Of a DNA stretch of 64,000 nt, positions 46,208 to 55,108 are shown piece by piece. The position numbers and the translations under genes were made by a program. The DNA comes from Sphingomonas sp. LC-1. GTDB lineage: Bacteria; Pseudomonadota; Alphaproteobacteria; Sphingomonadales; Sphingomonadaceae. The notes beneath the pieces were generated by a model. The model did no database searches, had not been told where the DNA came from, and worked only from the letters and a program-made list of their open reading frames with translations. Each line of letters begins with the position of its first letter. Position 1 is the first letter of the stretch. The stretch lies in contig NZ_JANZXB010000005.1 in NCBI RefSeq assembly GCF_025371035.1, positions 228,451 to 292,450 of the forward strand, in the 5' to 3' direction.

Positions 46208-48613
46208 ATGACGCCGCGCGCCACTTATCGTTTCCAGTTCCACAAGGACTTCCCCTTCGCGAGGGCGGAGGCCTTGCTACCCTATCTGGATCGGCTGGGA
46301 ATCAGCCATGTCTATGCCTCGCCGATCACCACCGCGGCGGCCGGGTCGATGCATGGATATGACGTGATCGATCCAACACGGATCAACCCCGAACTGGGTG
46401 GCGAAGCGGCGTTCCGCAGCCTGTCCGAAGCGGCCCGCCGCCGCGGTATGGGCGTCATCATCGATATCGTTCCGAACCATATGGGCGTGGCGGGCGGCGG
46501 CAATCGCTGGTGGGACGACGTGCTGACCCATGGCCAGGCCAGCCGCTATGCGCGCTTCTTCGATATAGACTGGTCGAGGAAACTCGTTCTGCCGATCTTG
46601 GGTGATCCCCTGGCGAAGGTCATCGCCGACGGACAGATCATGGTCGAACGCCAGGATGGACGCGCCTGGATCGTCGCCTATGGGGAACACAGGCTGCCGA
46701 TCCGCGACGAGGATCAGGACGGGGCAGAGACGGCGGACTTAGCCGAATTGCTGGAGCGCCAGCATTACCGCCTCGCCTCATGGCGGGTGTCGAATGACGA
46801 ACTCAACTGGCGGCGCTTCTTCACGATCAACGATCTTGCCGGACTGCGCGTCGAAGATGACGAGGTTTTCGAGGAAAGCCACGCTCTGTATTTTCGCCTC
46901 TATCGCGAGGGGCTGATCGATGGCGTGCGGATCGATCATGTCGACGGGCTGAATGATCCGATCGGATATTGCCGAACCTTGCGTGCACGCTTCGACGCCC
47001 TCGATCGAGACGACGGCAATCGCGCCTATATCGTGGTCGAGAAAATCCTCGCCGCCGACGAGGCGATGGGCGATGATTGGGGCGTCGACGGAACCAGCGG
47101 ATACGACTTCATGGAAGAGGTCGCCGCGCTTCTCCATGCCCCGGAAGGGACGCGCCCGCTCGGCGAATTATGGGGCCAGTTGAGCGGTCGACCGGTCGAA
47201 TTCAGGCCCGAGGAACTACAGGCGCGGCAGGATCTGCTGGTCTGGCAATTTGCGGGGCAGATGGATCAGTGCGTTGCCTCCTTCGCGGCGCTGCTTGCCT
47301 CTGTGCCCGATCTGACCGGCGCGATCACTACTGCGATGCTGCGTCGGGCGATCGAACGATTGCTCTGGGTCTTTCCGGTCTATCGAACCTATGGCCCGAA
47401 CGCCCCCGCCACCGATGAACCGGTTCGTGCCGCAGTTCGCCAGCGCGTCGAGCGCCACGTGCCGCCGGGTGAGGGGTTTGTCGTGGACCGCGTGCTGGAA
47501 TGGCTGTCCGGTCGCGGGCCGGGCGACCGCGTCCTGCTGGCGGACGCCGTCAGGCGGTTCCAGCAATTGTCCGCGCCCATCGCGGCAAAGGCGGTAGAGG
47601 ACACCGCCTTTTATCGCCACGCCATTCTGCTTTCGCGCAATGATGTGGGCTTCGACGCCGGGCGGCTGAGCCTGTCGGTCGCCGCCTTTCATGATCGCAT
47701 GGCGGGTCGGGCCAAGCGCTTTCCCCACGCCATGCTCACCACCGCGACCCATGACCATAAGCGCGGCGAGGATGTTCGCGCACGATTGGCAGTGCTGAGC
47801 GCAATACCCGATACATGGCGCGAGCAGATCGAGCTTTGGCAGCGACAGACCTTGTCGCTTTCGGAAGGGATCGATCCCGCCGACTGGTATATGCTGATCC
47901 AGACGCTGGTCGGCGCATGGCCTGCCCCCGAGGACATGGGCGACTTCGCCGAGCGTATCGCAGCATGGCAGGAAAAGGCGCTGCGCGAAGCCAAGCTGCG
48001 ATCCTCTTGGGAAGCGCCCGATACCGATTATGAGGCCCGCTGCAACGCGCTCGCCAAGACCTTGATCGAGGAGGAGGCGGGTGCCGCTTTCCGCGAAGGG
48101 GTTGAAGCCCTGCTGACCCGTATCGGTGCGGCGGCGGAGGCAAACTCATTGGTTCAAGTCGCCTTGCGCTATACGGCGCCCGGCATTCCCGATTGCTATC
48201 AGGGAACCGAATTCGCCGACCTGAGCCTCGTCGATCCGGACAATCGCCGACCGGTGGATTATGAAGCCCGCGAAGCCGCGCTGACGGATTGCAGCGTCGC
48301 CAAGCAAGCGCTGATCGCCGATCTTCTTGCCTTGAGAGGCAAGAACCCTGAACTCTTCACCGCTGGCGAATATCGGCCTCTTTCGATCACCGGCCATGGT
48401 CGCGACTGCGCAATCGGGTTCGAACGGCGGCGTGAAGACAGCACGCTTCTCTGCGTCTTCGGATTGCGGCTGGCGGGATTGGCGGACGCGGATGGATTTG
48501 TGGATTGGCGCGATACGGAGGTCCTGCTGCCCGAAGGGTCGAAGCGTGTCGCTGACCTTTTGAGGGACAAGCCCGTGTGGTACGAAATGCGCTCGCTCTC
48601 CAATCCAGGCTAA
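46208..48613 (+). CDS. treY: Maltooligosyltrehalose synthase
   Basis: TreY isomerises the reducing-end alpha-1,4 bond of a maltodextrin to the alpha,alpha-1,1 bond. The 801-residue GH13 protein starts with PRATYRFQFHKDFPF and the SHVYASPITTA segment. The nucleophile is in GVRIDHVDGLNDP, the acid in YIVVEKILAADE and the third Asp in TATHDHKRGEDVRARL. AAAGGA precedes the ATG at 46208; the longer frame overlaps malQ and has no homology. The product is the substrate of TreZ. Confidence 0.95.
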   Translation: MTPRATYRFQFHKDFPFARAEALLPYLDRLGISHVYASPITTAAAGSMHGYDVIDPTRINPELGGEAAFRSLSEAARRRGMGVIIDIVPNHMGVAGGGNRWWDDVLTHGQASRYARFFDIDWSRKLVLPILGDPLAKVIADGQIMVERQDGRAWIVAYGEHRLPIRDEDQDGAETADLAELLERQHYRLASWRVSNDELNWRRFFTINDLAGLRVEDDEVFEESHALYFRLYREGLIDGVRIDHVDGLNDPIGYCRTLRARFDALDRDDGNRAYIVVEKILAADEAMGDDWGVDGTSGYDFMEEVAALLHAPEGTRPLGELWGQLSGRPVEFRPEELQARQDLLVWQFAGQMDQCVASFAALLASVPDLTGAITTAMLRRAIERLLWVFPVYRTYGPNAPATDEPVRAAVRQRVERHVPPGEGFVVDRVLEWLSGRGPGDRVLLADAVRRFQQLSAPIAAKAVEDTAFYRHAILLSRNDVGFDAGRLSLSVAAFHDRMAGRAKRFPHAMLTTATHDHKRGEDVRARLAVLSAIPDTWREQIELWQRQTLSLSEGIDPADWYMLIQTLVGAWPAPEDMGDFAERIAAWQEKALREAKLRSSWEAPDTDYEARCNALAKTLIEEEAGAAFREGVEALLTRIGAAAEANSLVQVALRYTAPGIPDCYQGTEFADLSLVDPDNRRPVDYEAREAALTDCSVAKQALIADLLALRGKNPELFTAGEYRPLSITGHGRDCAIGFERRREDSTLLCVFGLRLAGLADADGFVDWRDTEVLLPEGSKRVADLLRDKPVWYEMRSLSNPG

Positions 48614-48616
48614 GTC

Positions 48617-49204
48617 GTGCAGGCCCTGCCCCCGAATTTCTACACGCAGGATGTCGACGCCGTGGCCCAGGCGTTGATCGGGGTGATCCTGACCGTCGAT
48701 GGCGTTGGCGGCCCGATCGTGGAGACCGAAGCCTATGACGCGGCCGATCCTGCCTCGCACAGCTTTGTCGGCCGAACACGGCGCAATGCGGCGATGTTCG
48801 GGCCGGTCGGCCGCGCCTATGTCTATCGCATATATGGCCTGCATCGCTGCCTGAACATCGTTTGCGGCACGCCGGGTAGCGCGGTCCTCATCCGCGCGAT
48901 CGAGCCGCGTTTCGGTCTGGACGTGATGCGGCAAAGACGGGGCGTGGAGATGGCGTCCCGGCTCCTATGTTCCGGTCCCGGACGGCTTTGTACCGCGCTG
49001 GCTATTGATCTGACGCTCGACGGTGCCTCGCTGAACGAGCTGCCGTTCCTCCTGACGGATGCCGGTGAATCGCCCCAGATCATGACCGGACCGCGGATCG
49101 GGATTTCCAAGGCCGCGGACCGGATGCGACGCTATGGTCTGAAACATTCGCCTTGGCTCAGCCGCCAGTTCCCTGATGAAAGCGCTGCATTGCACCATGA
49201 CTGA
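48617..49204 (+). CDS. DNA-3-methyladenine glycosylase (AAG/Mpg family)
   Basis: The 195-residue protein removes alkylated purines such as 3-methyladenine from DNA by base excision. It has the N-terminal VAQALIGVIL, the catalytic IVETEAYDAADPASHSF (E36), the YVYRIYGLHRCLN intercalation region and SGPGRLC near the middle. The start is GTG at 48617, four bases after the treY stop, so the gene is probably read with the trehalose operon. This grouping is unexpected; both could be stress-protective. Length matches the bacterial AAG family. Confidence 0.93.
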   Translation: MQALPPNFYTQDVDAVAQALIGVILTVDGVGGPIVETEAYDAADPASHSFVGRTRRNAAMFGPVGRAYVYRIYGLHRCLNIVCGTPGSAVLIRAIEPRFGLDVMRQRRGVEMASRLLCSGPGRLCTALAIDLTLDGASLNELPFLLTDAGESPQIMTGPRIGISKAADRMRRYGLKHSPWLSRQFPDESAALHHD

Positions 49205-49298
49205 AGCCATATTTTGGCCGCACTGCAAAAACTTATTTTCTTGATACCGACCATATTTCTAATCAGCCTCGCTTCATAACAAGAAAAAGGGCGAGTCG

Positions 49299-49487
49299 AT
49301 GGAGTGGATCAAGGTCCTGGCGGTGGTCGCCATGGTCTATGGCATTTGGGCAGCCTATCGTTCTCTCGGCGCACCGGTCCGCCATGACGGTGCCCTATAT
49401 TACCGGCAGCCGGATGGAAGCTTTCGCCGCTGGTACGGGGGGCGTCGTTTCAGCGCGTCGGAAGTGGGCATGCACGACCAGGGCTGA
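49299..49487 (+). CDS. Small membrane protein, 62 residues
   Basis: I do not recognise a family. The N-terminal half is one membrane helix (about residues 4-21, IKVLAVVAMVYGIWAAY). The rest is polar and Tyr/Arg-rich (GALYYRQPDGSFRRWYGGRRF), likely exposed. GGGCGAG precedes the ATG at good spacing, and the 94-base AT-rich upstream spacer (49205-49298) could hold a promoter. The first half resembles single-pass small proteins often found in sphingomonads. Confidence 0.6.
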   Translation: MEWIKVLAVVAMVYGIWAAYRSLGAPVRHDGALYYRQPDGSFRRWYGGRRFSASEVGMHDQG

Positions 49488-49579
49488 TTTTCCCGCGGTC
49501 AGCTATTGTACACACAGGATCGGCTAAACATCTGTCCTCAGGACCCGGTCTTCGGGTCGATCAAGGACTTCGGACAATC

Positions 49580-50206
49580 ATGTTTGCCGATCTGGGCGTT
49601 CCGACGCCCCTGGTCATCATCGTCATCGCGGTCGTCGTCGCCGGTATCGTCGCACGCCGTGTGCCGGTCCTCCGCGTGGCGATCAATCTGGTCAGTTGGG
49701 TGTTGCTGGCGGGCCTGCTGTTCGTCGTGCTGCAACAACGCGAGCAGTTCGATCCCTATATCCAGCGGGCGATGCAGATCCTCAATCTTCAGGATCAGAG
49801 CGTCGTCGGGGATACCGTGCGCATTCGCATGGCGCCGGACGGTCATTTCTGGGCGCGCGTGACGATCGATGGCGTGACCCGCCGGATGCTCGTGGATAGC
49901 GGCGCGACCCTGACCGCGCTGTCGACGGAAACCGCGCGCGCCGCCGGATTGCGCCCCTCCGCGCCCGTCTTTCCGGTGGTGCTCAATACCGCGAACGGCA
50001 TGATCCGGGCGCAGACGGGGCGCGTCCAGTCGCTACGTATCGGGACGATCCGCGCCGATAATGTGCCGGTGGTGGTGTCGGCGGCATTCGGAGAGACGGA
50101 TGTCCTGGGGATGAACTTCCTTTCCCGACTGAAAAGTTGGCGGGTGGAGGGATCGACCCTGATCCTGGAGCCCCATCATCCCCAAATGCCCGCCGAGCGC
50201 GCATGA
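49580..50206 (+). CDS. Membrane-anchored retropepsin-like aspartic protease (TIGR02281-type)
   Basis: The 208-residue protein has two N-terminal hydrophobic segments (about residues 10-26 and 33-52). A retropepsin-like fold follows with the single active motif LVDSGATLTALS (D106) and the GMNFLSRL end. Retropepsins work as dimers because each chain gives one Asp. Bacterial members are membrane-tethered with the protease on the periplasmic side; substrates are mostly unknown. The upstream spacer has small hairpins (GACCCG/CGGGTC). Confidence 0.82.
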   Translation: MFADLGVPTPLVIIVIAVVVAGIVARRVPVLRVAINLVSWVLLAGLLFVVLQQREQFDPYIQRAMQILNLQDQSVVGDTVRIRMAPDGHFWARVTIDGVTRRMLVDSGATLTALSTETARAAGLRPSAPVFPVVLNTANGMIRAQTGRVQSLRIGTIRADNVPVVVSAAFGETDVLGMNFLSRLKSWRVEGSTLILEPHHPQMPAERA

Positions 50207-50283
50207 GGTTCACCGGGCTGAAATCTGACGGAAATCAGCGTGATTGGCCTCCGTGCCGATTGACTTGAAGATGTAGCTTTCTC

Positions 50284-53200
50284 ATGCCGGAAACCATGAC
50301 CACTTCCCAGTCGCGCATGCTGTCGCTCCCGCCGCAGCTCGACCGATATGTTACCCACGCCTTGGATACGGGCCAGTTTCCGAGTGAGCAGGCGTTGCTG
50401 CTCGCCGCGATCGACCGGCTGCGCGCCGAAAGCGTGCCCGCGGACCTGAAGGCCTGGCTGGTCGGTGGCGGCGAATGCGGGCAGCGGGTGCGCGACCTTG
50501 ATTGGTCGACGACGCCGCTCGGCTCGATGTGCGAATGGCCGGGTGAATTGCGGACTACGGTCGCCAACATCGTGCATTCGCCCATCGCCAAGGTACTGAT
50601 GTGGGGCGATTCCCATGTCATGATCTATAATGACGCCTATCGGGCCATCGCAGGTGCCCGTCACCCGGCAGCGTTCGGCGGCCTCGTGGCGGATGTCTGG
50701 CCGGAAATCTGGGACTGGAACCGTGACATATTGGAGCGCGGTTTCCAGGGCGAGGAGATCGCCTATCGCGATCAGAAGATGATCGTCACGCGGGCGGGCG
50801 TTCAGGAAGAGGTGGTGTTCGACCTCTATTACACGCCGGTCTATTTCAACGAGGGTGATGTCGGCGGGGTTATGTGCACCGTCGTCGAGAATACGGGCCG
50901 GGTCGCGGCGGAGCGACGGCTGGCCGAGAGCGAAGCGGAATTGCGGACGATCACCGATTCGATGCCGGTGCTGGTCGCGTTCGTGGACCGGGACCAGCGC
51001 TATCGCTTCGCCAACAACCATTATCGCGAATTTCTCGGCATCGATCCCGAGGCTATGGTCGGCACGCGGATCGGCGATGTCCTGACAGAGGCTGATTATG
51101 CCGATCGTCTGCCGCTGATCGAGCGTGCGCTTGCCGGTGAAGACGTGGTGGCCGATGTGCATCTGCACCACCGTGACGGCACTCGGCGGCGCGCAGAGAC
51201 GCGTTACATCCCGCGCCGCGATGCGGCGGGCAGCGTGATCGGCTTCCATATCCTGGTCTTCGACGTGGACGAACGGATGCGCCACGCCGAAGCGATCGAG
51301 CGCAGCAATCGCCGTTTTCGCGCGGCAATGGATGCGGTGCACGGCGTGCTGTGGACCAACAGCGCGGATGGTCGGATGGTCGGCGAACAACCCGGATGGG
51401 CGGCGATCACCGGGCAGACCTATGAAGACTATCAGGGCTTCGGCTGGGCGAACGCGGTTCACCCCGACGATGCCGAGGCTTCGATCGTCGCCTGGAATGA
51501 GGCGGTCGCGGTCAAGGGCATGTTCGTCCACGAACATCGCGTCCGCCGTCACGATGGCGAATGGCGTACCTATGCGATCCGTGCGCTGCCGATCATCGGG
51601 GCGGACGGCGAGTTGATCGAATGGGTCGGCGTCCATACCGACATCACCGAACAGCGCGCCGCCGAGCAGGCGCTCCGCGACCAGGCCAATGTGCTGGCTC
51701 GACAGGTCCATCACCGCGAGCGTGCCGAGGCGCAACTTCGCCAGCTCAACGAGACGCTGGAGACCCGCGTCATCGAAGAGATCAGCGAACGCCGCCAGGC
51801 TGAACAGGCGCTGGCCCAAGCCCAGAAGATGGAGACGATCGGCAAGCTGACCGGCGGCGTCGCGCACGACTTCAACAATCTCCTCCAAGTCGTCTCGGGC
51901 AATCTTCAACTGCTGGGCAAGGACGTCGCCGGCAACGACCGCGCCGAACAGCGGGTCGCCAATGCGATGGCCGGCGTCTCGCGCGGGTCGAAGCTCGCGG
52001 CGCAATTGCTGGCCCTCGGACGGCGGCAGGCCTTGGAGCCCAAGGTCGTCAACGTCACCCGTTTCGTCCAGGGGATGGACGATATGCTCCGCCGCGCGAT
52101 CGGCGAAGGCGTGGAGATCGAGACGATCGTCGGTGGCGGTCTGTGGAACACCTTCATCGATCCCAACCAGATCGAAAATGCGCTGCTGAACCTCGCGATC
52201 AACGCACGCGATGCCATGGAGGGTCAGGGCAAGCTGACCATCGAGTTGAGCAATGCCCATCTCGACGACGAATATGCCCGCAGCCATGACGAGGTGACGC
52301 CGGGGCAATATGTCATGCTCGCCGTGTCCGACACAGGCAGCGGCATGTCGGACGACATCATCGAAAAGGTCTTCGAACCCTTTTTCTCGACCAAGGGCGA
52401 GGGCAAGGGATCGGGGCTCGGGCTGTCGATGGTCTATGGCTTCGTCAAGCAGTCGGGCGGCCATGTGAAGATCTATTCCGAGATCGGCCATGGCACGACG
52501 ATCAAGCTCTATCTGCCCCGCGCGATGGAAGCGGAGGACGTCGAGGTCGCGGTCGACACCGGCCCGATCACCGGCGGTTCGGAAACAGTGCTGGTCGTCG
52601 AGGACGATGCGGAAGTGCGCGCCACCGTGGTCGAATTGCTGTCCGACCTGGGCTATCGCGTCTTGAAGGCGGTGGACGCACAAAGTGCGCTCAACGTCAT
52701 CGAAAGCGGCATTCCGATCGACATGCTCTTTACCGATGTCGTCATGCCCGGCACGCTCAAAAGCCCCGAACTGGCCCGCAAGGCGCGCGAACGCCTACCC
52801 GACATCGCGGTTCTGTTTACCTCTGGCTATACCGAAAATTCGATCGTTCATGGCGGTCGCCTCGACAAGGGTGTCGAGCTGCTGTCCAAGCCCTATACCC
52901 GCGAAGCCCTAGCGCGGAAGTTCCGCCATGTGCTGGGCAACCAGAAGCAGCGCCGGATGGCCTCGCCCGGCGTATCGCAGGACAAAAGTGGGCGTGAGGT
53001 TAGGGCTCCGGAAGAACCCTCCCCCCGACCAATGCACGACGGGCGCACGATCCTGCTAGTCGAGGATGACGATCTGATCCGCGCCAACACCGCCGAAGCC
53101 TTGCAGGATGCGGGTTTCGTCGTGGTGCATGCGGTCACGGCGGAAGAGGCGATGACCGCGCTTCAGACCGCGCAGATCGACGTGCTCGTGACCGACCTCA

Positions 53201-53412
53201 ACCTGCCCGGCGAGTCGGGTATCGAGCTTGCCAAGCGCTCTCGCCAGCTCCGCCCGACCTTGTCGGTGGTCTTCGCGACGGGGGATGGCGGCATGGCGGT
53301 GGAAGCGGCGGACATGGGCGCCGCACTACTGACCAAGCCCTATTCGTCGCATCGGCTGATTGCCGCCATTCGTGATCAGTTGGAGATTATGGAGCAGACG
53401 ACCCGGCCGTGA
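50284..53412 (+). CDS. Hybrid histidine kinase with three PAS regions and two receivers
   Basis: The 1042-residue soluble protein has, in order: an RHH/ParD-like N-terminal helix pair (about residues 12-48), three PAS-type regions (about 70-205, 215-340 and 345-460), a coiled coil, an H-box (GGVAHDFNNLLQVV), a GHKL ATPase (GSGLGLSMVYGFVKQ), receiver 1 (VLVVEDDAEVRA with Asp in FTDVVMPG) and receiver 2 (ILLVEDDDLIRA with Asp in VTDLNLPG). No membrane helix is seen, so it senses a cytoplasmic signal. The output would be a phosphorelay to a separate regulator. The AHDFNNLL H-box is common in cytoplasmic hybrid kinases. Confidence 0.88.
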   Translation: MPETMTTSQSRMLSLPPQLDRYVTHALDTGQFPSEQALLLAAIDRLRAESVPADLKAWLVGGGECGQRVRDLDWSTTPLGSMCEWPGELRTTVANIVHSPIAKVLMWGDSHVMIYNDAYRAIAGARHPAAFGGLVADVWPEIWDWNRDILERGFQGEEIAYRDQKMIVTRAGVQEEVVFDLYYTPVYFNEGDVGGVMCTVVENTGRVAAERRLAESEAELRTITDSMPVLVAFVDRDQRYRFANNHYREFLGIDPEAMVGTRIGDVLTEADYADRLPLIERALAGEDVVADVHLHHRDGTRRRAETRYIPRRDAAGSVIGFHILVFDVDERMRHAEAIERSNRRFRAAMDAVHGVLWTNSADGRMVGEQPGWAAITGQTYEDYQGFGWANAVHPDDAEASIVAWNEAVAVKGMFVHEHRVRRHDGEWRTYAIRALPIIGADGELIEWVGVHTDITEQRAAEQALRDQANVLARQVHHRERAEAQLRQLNETLETRVIEEISERRQAEQALAQAQKMETIGKLTGGVAHDFNNLLQVVSGNLQLLGKDVAGNDRAEQRVANAMAGVSRGSKLAAQLLALGRRQALEPKVVNVTRFVQGMDDMLRRAIGEGVEIETIVGGGLWNTFIDPNQIENALLNLAINARDAMEGQGKLTIELSNAHLDDEYARSHDEVTPGQYVMLAVSDTGSGMSDDIIEKVFEPFFSTKGEGKGSGLGLSMVYGFVKQSGGHVKIYSEIGHGTTIKLYLPRAMEAEDVEVAVDTGPITGGSETVLVVEDDAEVRATVVELLSDLGYRVLKAVDAQSALNVIESGIPIDMLFTDVVMPGTLKSPELARKARERLPDIAVLFTSGYTENSIVHGGRLDKGVELLSKPYTREALARKFRHVLGNQKQRRMASPGVSQDKSGREVRAPEEPSPRPMHDGRTILLVEDDDLIRANTAEALQDAGFVVVHAVTAEEAMTALQTAQIDVLVTDLNLPGESGIELAKRSRQLRPTLSVVFATGDGGMAVEAADMGAALLTKPYSSHRLIAAIRDQLEIMEQTTRP

Positions 53413-53420
53413 GCCGGGTC
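53400..53420 (+). terminator. Hairpin at the end of the hybrid kinase gene
   Basis: GACCCGGC and GCCGGGTC form a perfect 8-bp stem with a CGTGA loop that contains the stop codon. A pyrimidine-rich tail follows. Confidence 0.6.
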
Positions 53421-53492
53421 GCCTACCCCTTTCCGGTCGGGTTCATGCCGGAGGGGGGCGGCAGCGGAACCCTTGCGAAACCTTGAAGTCGG

Positions 53493-53597
53493 TTAGCGGG
53501 CCTTCCAGCCCTCGATAGCGGCGAAGGTGATGATCACCGCCAACACGAGCAGGGCACCCTGCAATTCCAGCGCGGTCAAATCGAACTCCATCGTCAT
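53493..53597 (-). CDS. 34-residue single-pass membrane micropeptide
   Basis: The reading frame ATG to TAA codes for 34 residues: an acidic N-terminus (MTMEFDLTALELQG), a membrane helix (about 14-28, GALLVLAVIITFAA) and a short C-terminus with EGWKAR. GGGAG lies 7 bases before the ATG, and an internal ATG is two codons on. It is on the strand of the sensor kinase, about 180 bases beyond its stop; a GCCGGA hairpin at 53672-53686 stands between. I know no family for it. Coding is plausible from the ribosome site and the helix. Confidence 0.5.
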   Translation of the reverse strand: MTMEFDLTALELQGALLVLAVIITFAAIEGWKAR

Positions 53598-53776
53598 CGG
53601 CTATCTCCCGAGTGATGTCACAACCCAAAACGCTGTCCGTCACCGCTTCGTTGGCGGGCGGCGAACACCTATCCGGCGAAGCCGGACCTTCCATCGCGCC
53701 ATTGCGACGGCGTCCAGCTTCTGCACTCAGTAGATACGCTGCGAGTTTTGCTGTCGTGCAGCGAAAACGTGACAAA

Positions 53777-55108
53777 TCATGTCCGACAATGCGGAAGTCG
53801 AATTTCCGCGCAAAGCCCCCCCTCCGGGCGGTTGGCGAGGGTCAGTTCGCCGCCTTCCGCCGCGACGACCCGCGCGACGATGGACAGACCTAAACCAAAC
53901 CCCACGGTGTCGCGCCGCCGCGCGGTGTCCAGCCGGACGAAGGGTTCCAGCACCAGTTCAAGCGACTCTTCCGGGATGCCGGGGCCGTCGTCTTCGACAC
54001 GGATAGATACATCGTCCGCCGGATCGGCCCTTAAGGTGATGATCGCGTGCTCGCCGTAATGGAGTGCATTTTCGACCAGGTTGGTGAGCGCGCGCTTCAT
54101 GCCGAAGCGGCGCAGGCGACAGTCGAAATGGTCGGGACCGACATAGCGAACGTCCCGGCCATGATCCGCGGCATCATCGGCGAGATTGGCGCAGAGGATC
54201 GCCAAGTCGGTCAGTTCGGGTTGCTCGGCATCGCCCTCGCCGCCCAGAAAGGCCAGAAGCGAGGAAACCATCGCCTCCATCTCTTCGATGTCGGTACCGA
54301 TGGCCTCGCGAACGTCGTCGTCTTGGATCGCGTCGGCGCGAAGACGCAATCGTGCGAGCGGCGTGCGCAGGTCATGGCCGACCGCCGCCAGGGCACGGGT
54401 TCGCTCGTCGATCAACCGACCGATTCGTGCCTGCATCCGGTTAAACGCGCGGGTGACGTGACGAACCTCGCCGGGCCCACGTTCGGGGACGAGAAGGGCC
54501 GCTCCCTGGCCCCCGCTTTGTCCGCGTCCCAATGTGTCGGCGGCGCGAGCGAGCGTTCGCAGCGGATGAAGGATACGCCCGATCAGCGCCCCGCTGAGCA
54601 ACATCAACGCGATCGCGGGGATAAGCGCGAGCAGCACGCGCCCGAAGGCGAGGTCGAGGGTGCGAACCCCCTCCCGCATTCGGAAGCTGAGCAACGAGCC
54701 ATCGTCCAGGCGCAAATCCCCCGACACGACCGAGGTCCGTCCCGGCGAGGTCAGGCGCAGGTGAATGTCGGTCGCCGCCAGCGACGGTTCCCAGTCGACG
54801 ATCTGGCGTCGCATGCTGTCCATCGCCGGCGCAATGGTGGGCCGGGGCGGCGCCTCCGCCGACCAGCTGACGATATAGCGGTCGGTGGTCAGCTCCCCGG
54901 CCACTTCGGGGCGCTCGATCCGGGGACGCTCGTTCAGGACGCGGCGCGCGACGATCAGATGCTCCGCCAGCCGCCGTGCCTCGTCGTCACGGACCGAGAC
55001 ATGGCTGGCGCGCTCGTAGAGATAGGTGGAGACCGCAAACTCGATCGTCACCGCCAGCAGCAGGATCGCGACGATCCGGCCGAGCAGGCCGACCGACGGG
55101 CGGATCAC
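53777..55108 (-). CDS. Membrane sensor histidine kinase, EnvZ/OmpR class
   Basis: The 443-residue protein has a first membrane helix (about 10-28), a periplasmic domain of about 125 residues, a second helix (about 155-178), a HAMP linker, an H-box (GHDLRTPLARLRLRAD, H245) and the ATPase elements NLVENALHYG, DDGPGIPEE and GFGLGLSIVARV. The periplasmic sensor part is not a named domain that I can identify. Its start overlaps the stop of the OmpR-type regulator (ATGA), so both are one unit. The signal is unknown. Confidence 0.92.
   Translation of the reverse strand: MIRPSVGLLGRIVAILLLAVTIEFAVSTYLYERASHVSVRDDEARRLAEHLIVARRVLNERPRIERPEVAGELTTDRYIVSWSAEAPPRPTIAPAMDSMRRQIVDWEPSLAATDIHLRLTSPGRTSVVSGDLRLDDGSLLSFRMREGVRTLDLAFGRVLLALIPAIALMLLSGALIGRILHPLRTLARAADTLGRGQSGGQGAALLVPERGPGEVRHVTRAFNRMQARIGRLIDERTRALAAVGHDLRTPLARLRLRADAIQDDDVREAIGTDIEEMEAMVSSLLAFLGGEGDAEQPELTDLAILCANLADDAADHGRDVRYVGPDHFDCRLRRFGMKRALTNLVENALHYGEHAIITLRADPADDVSIRVEDDGPGIPEESLELVLEPFVRLDTARRRDTVGFGLGLSIVARVVAAEGGELTLANRPEGGLCAEIRLPHCRT

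Noticed and set aside
53493-53597. Micropeptide identified as KdpF
   Set aside because: No kdpA, kdpB or kdpC is near and the sequence does not match the KdpF pattern, so only a neutral description is given.
53443-53775. 110-codon minus-strand frame after the sensor kinase
   Set aside because: No ribosome site or homology. The in-strand 34-residue frame with GGGAG upstream is better supported in the same DNA.
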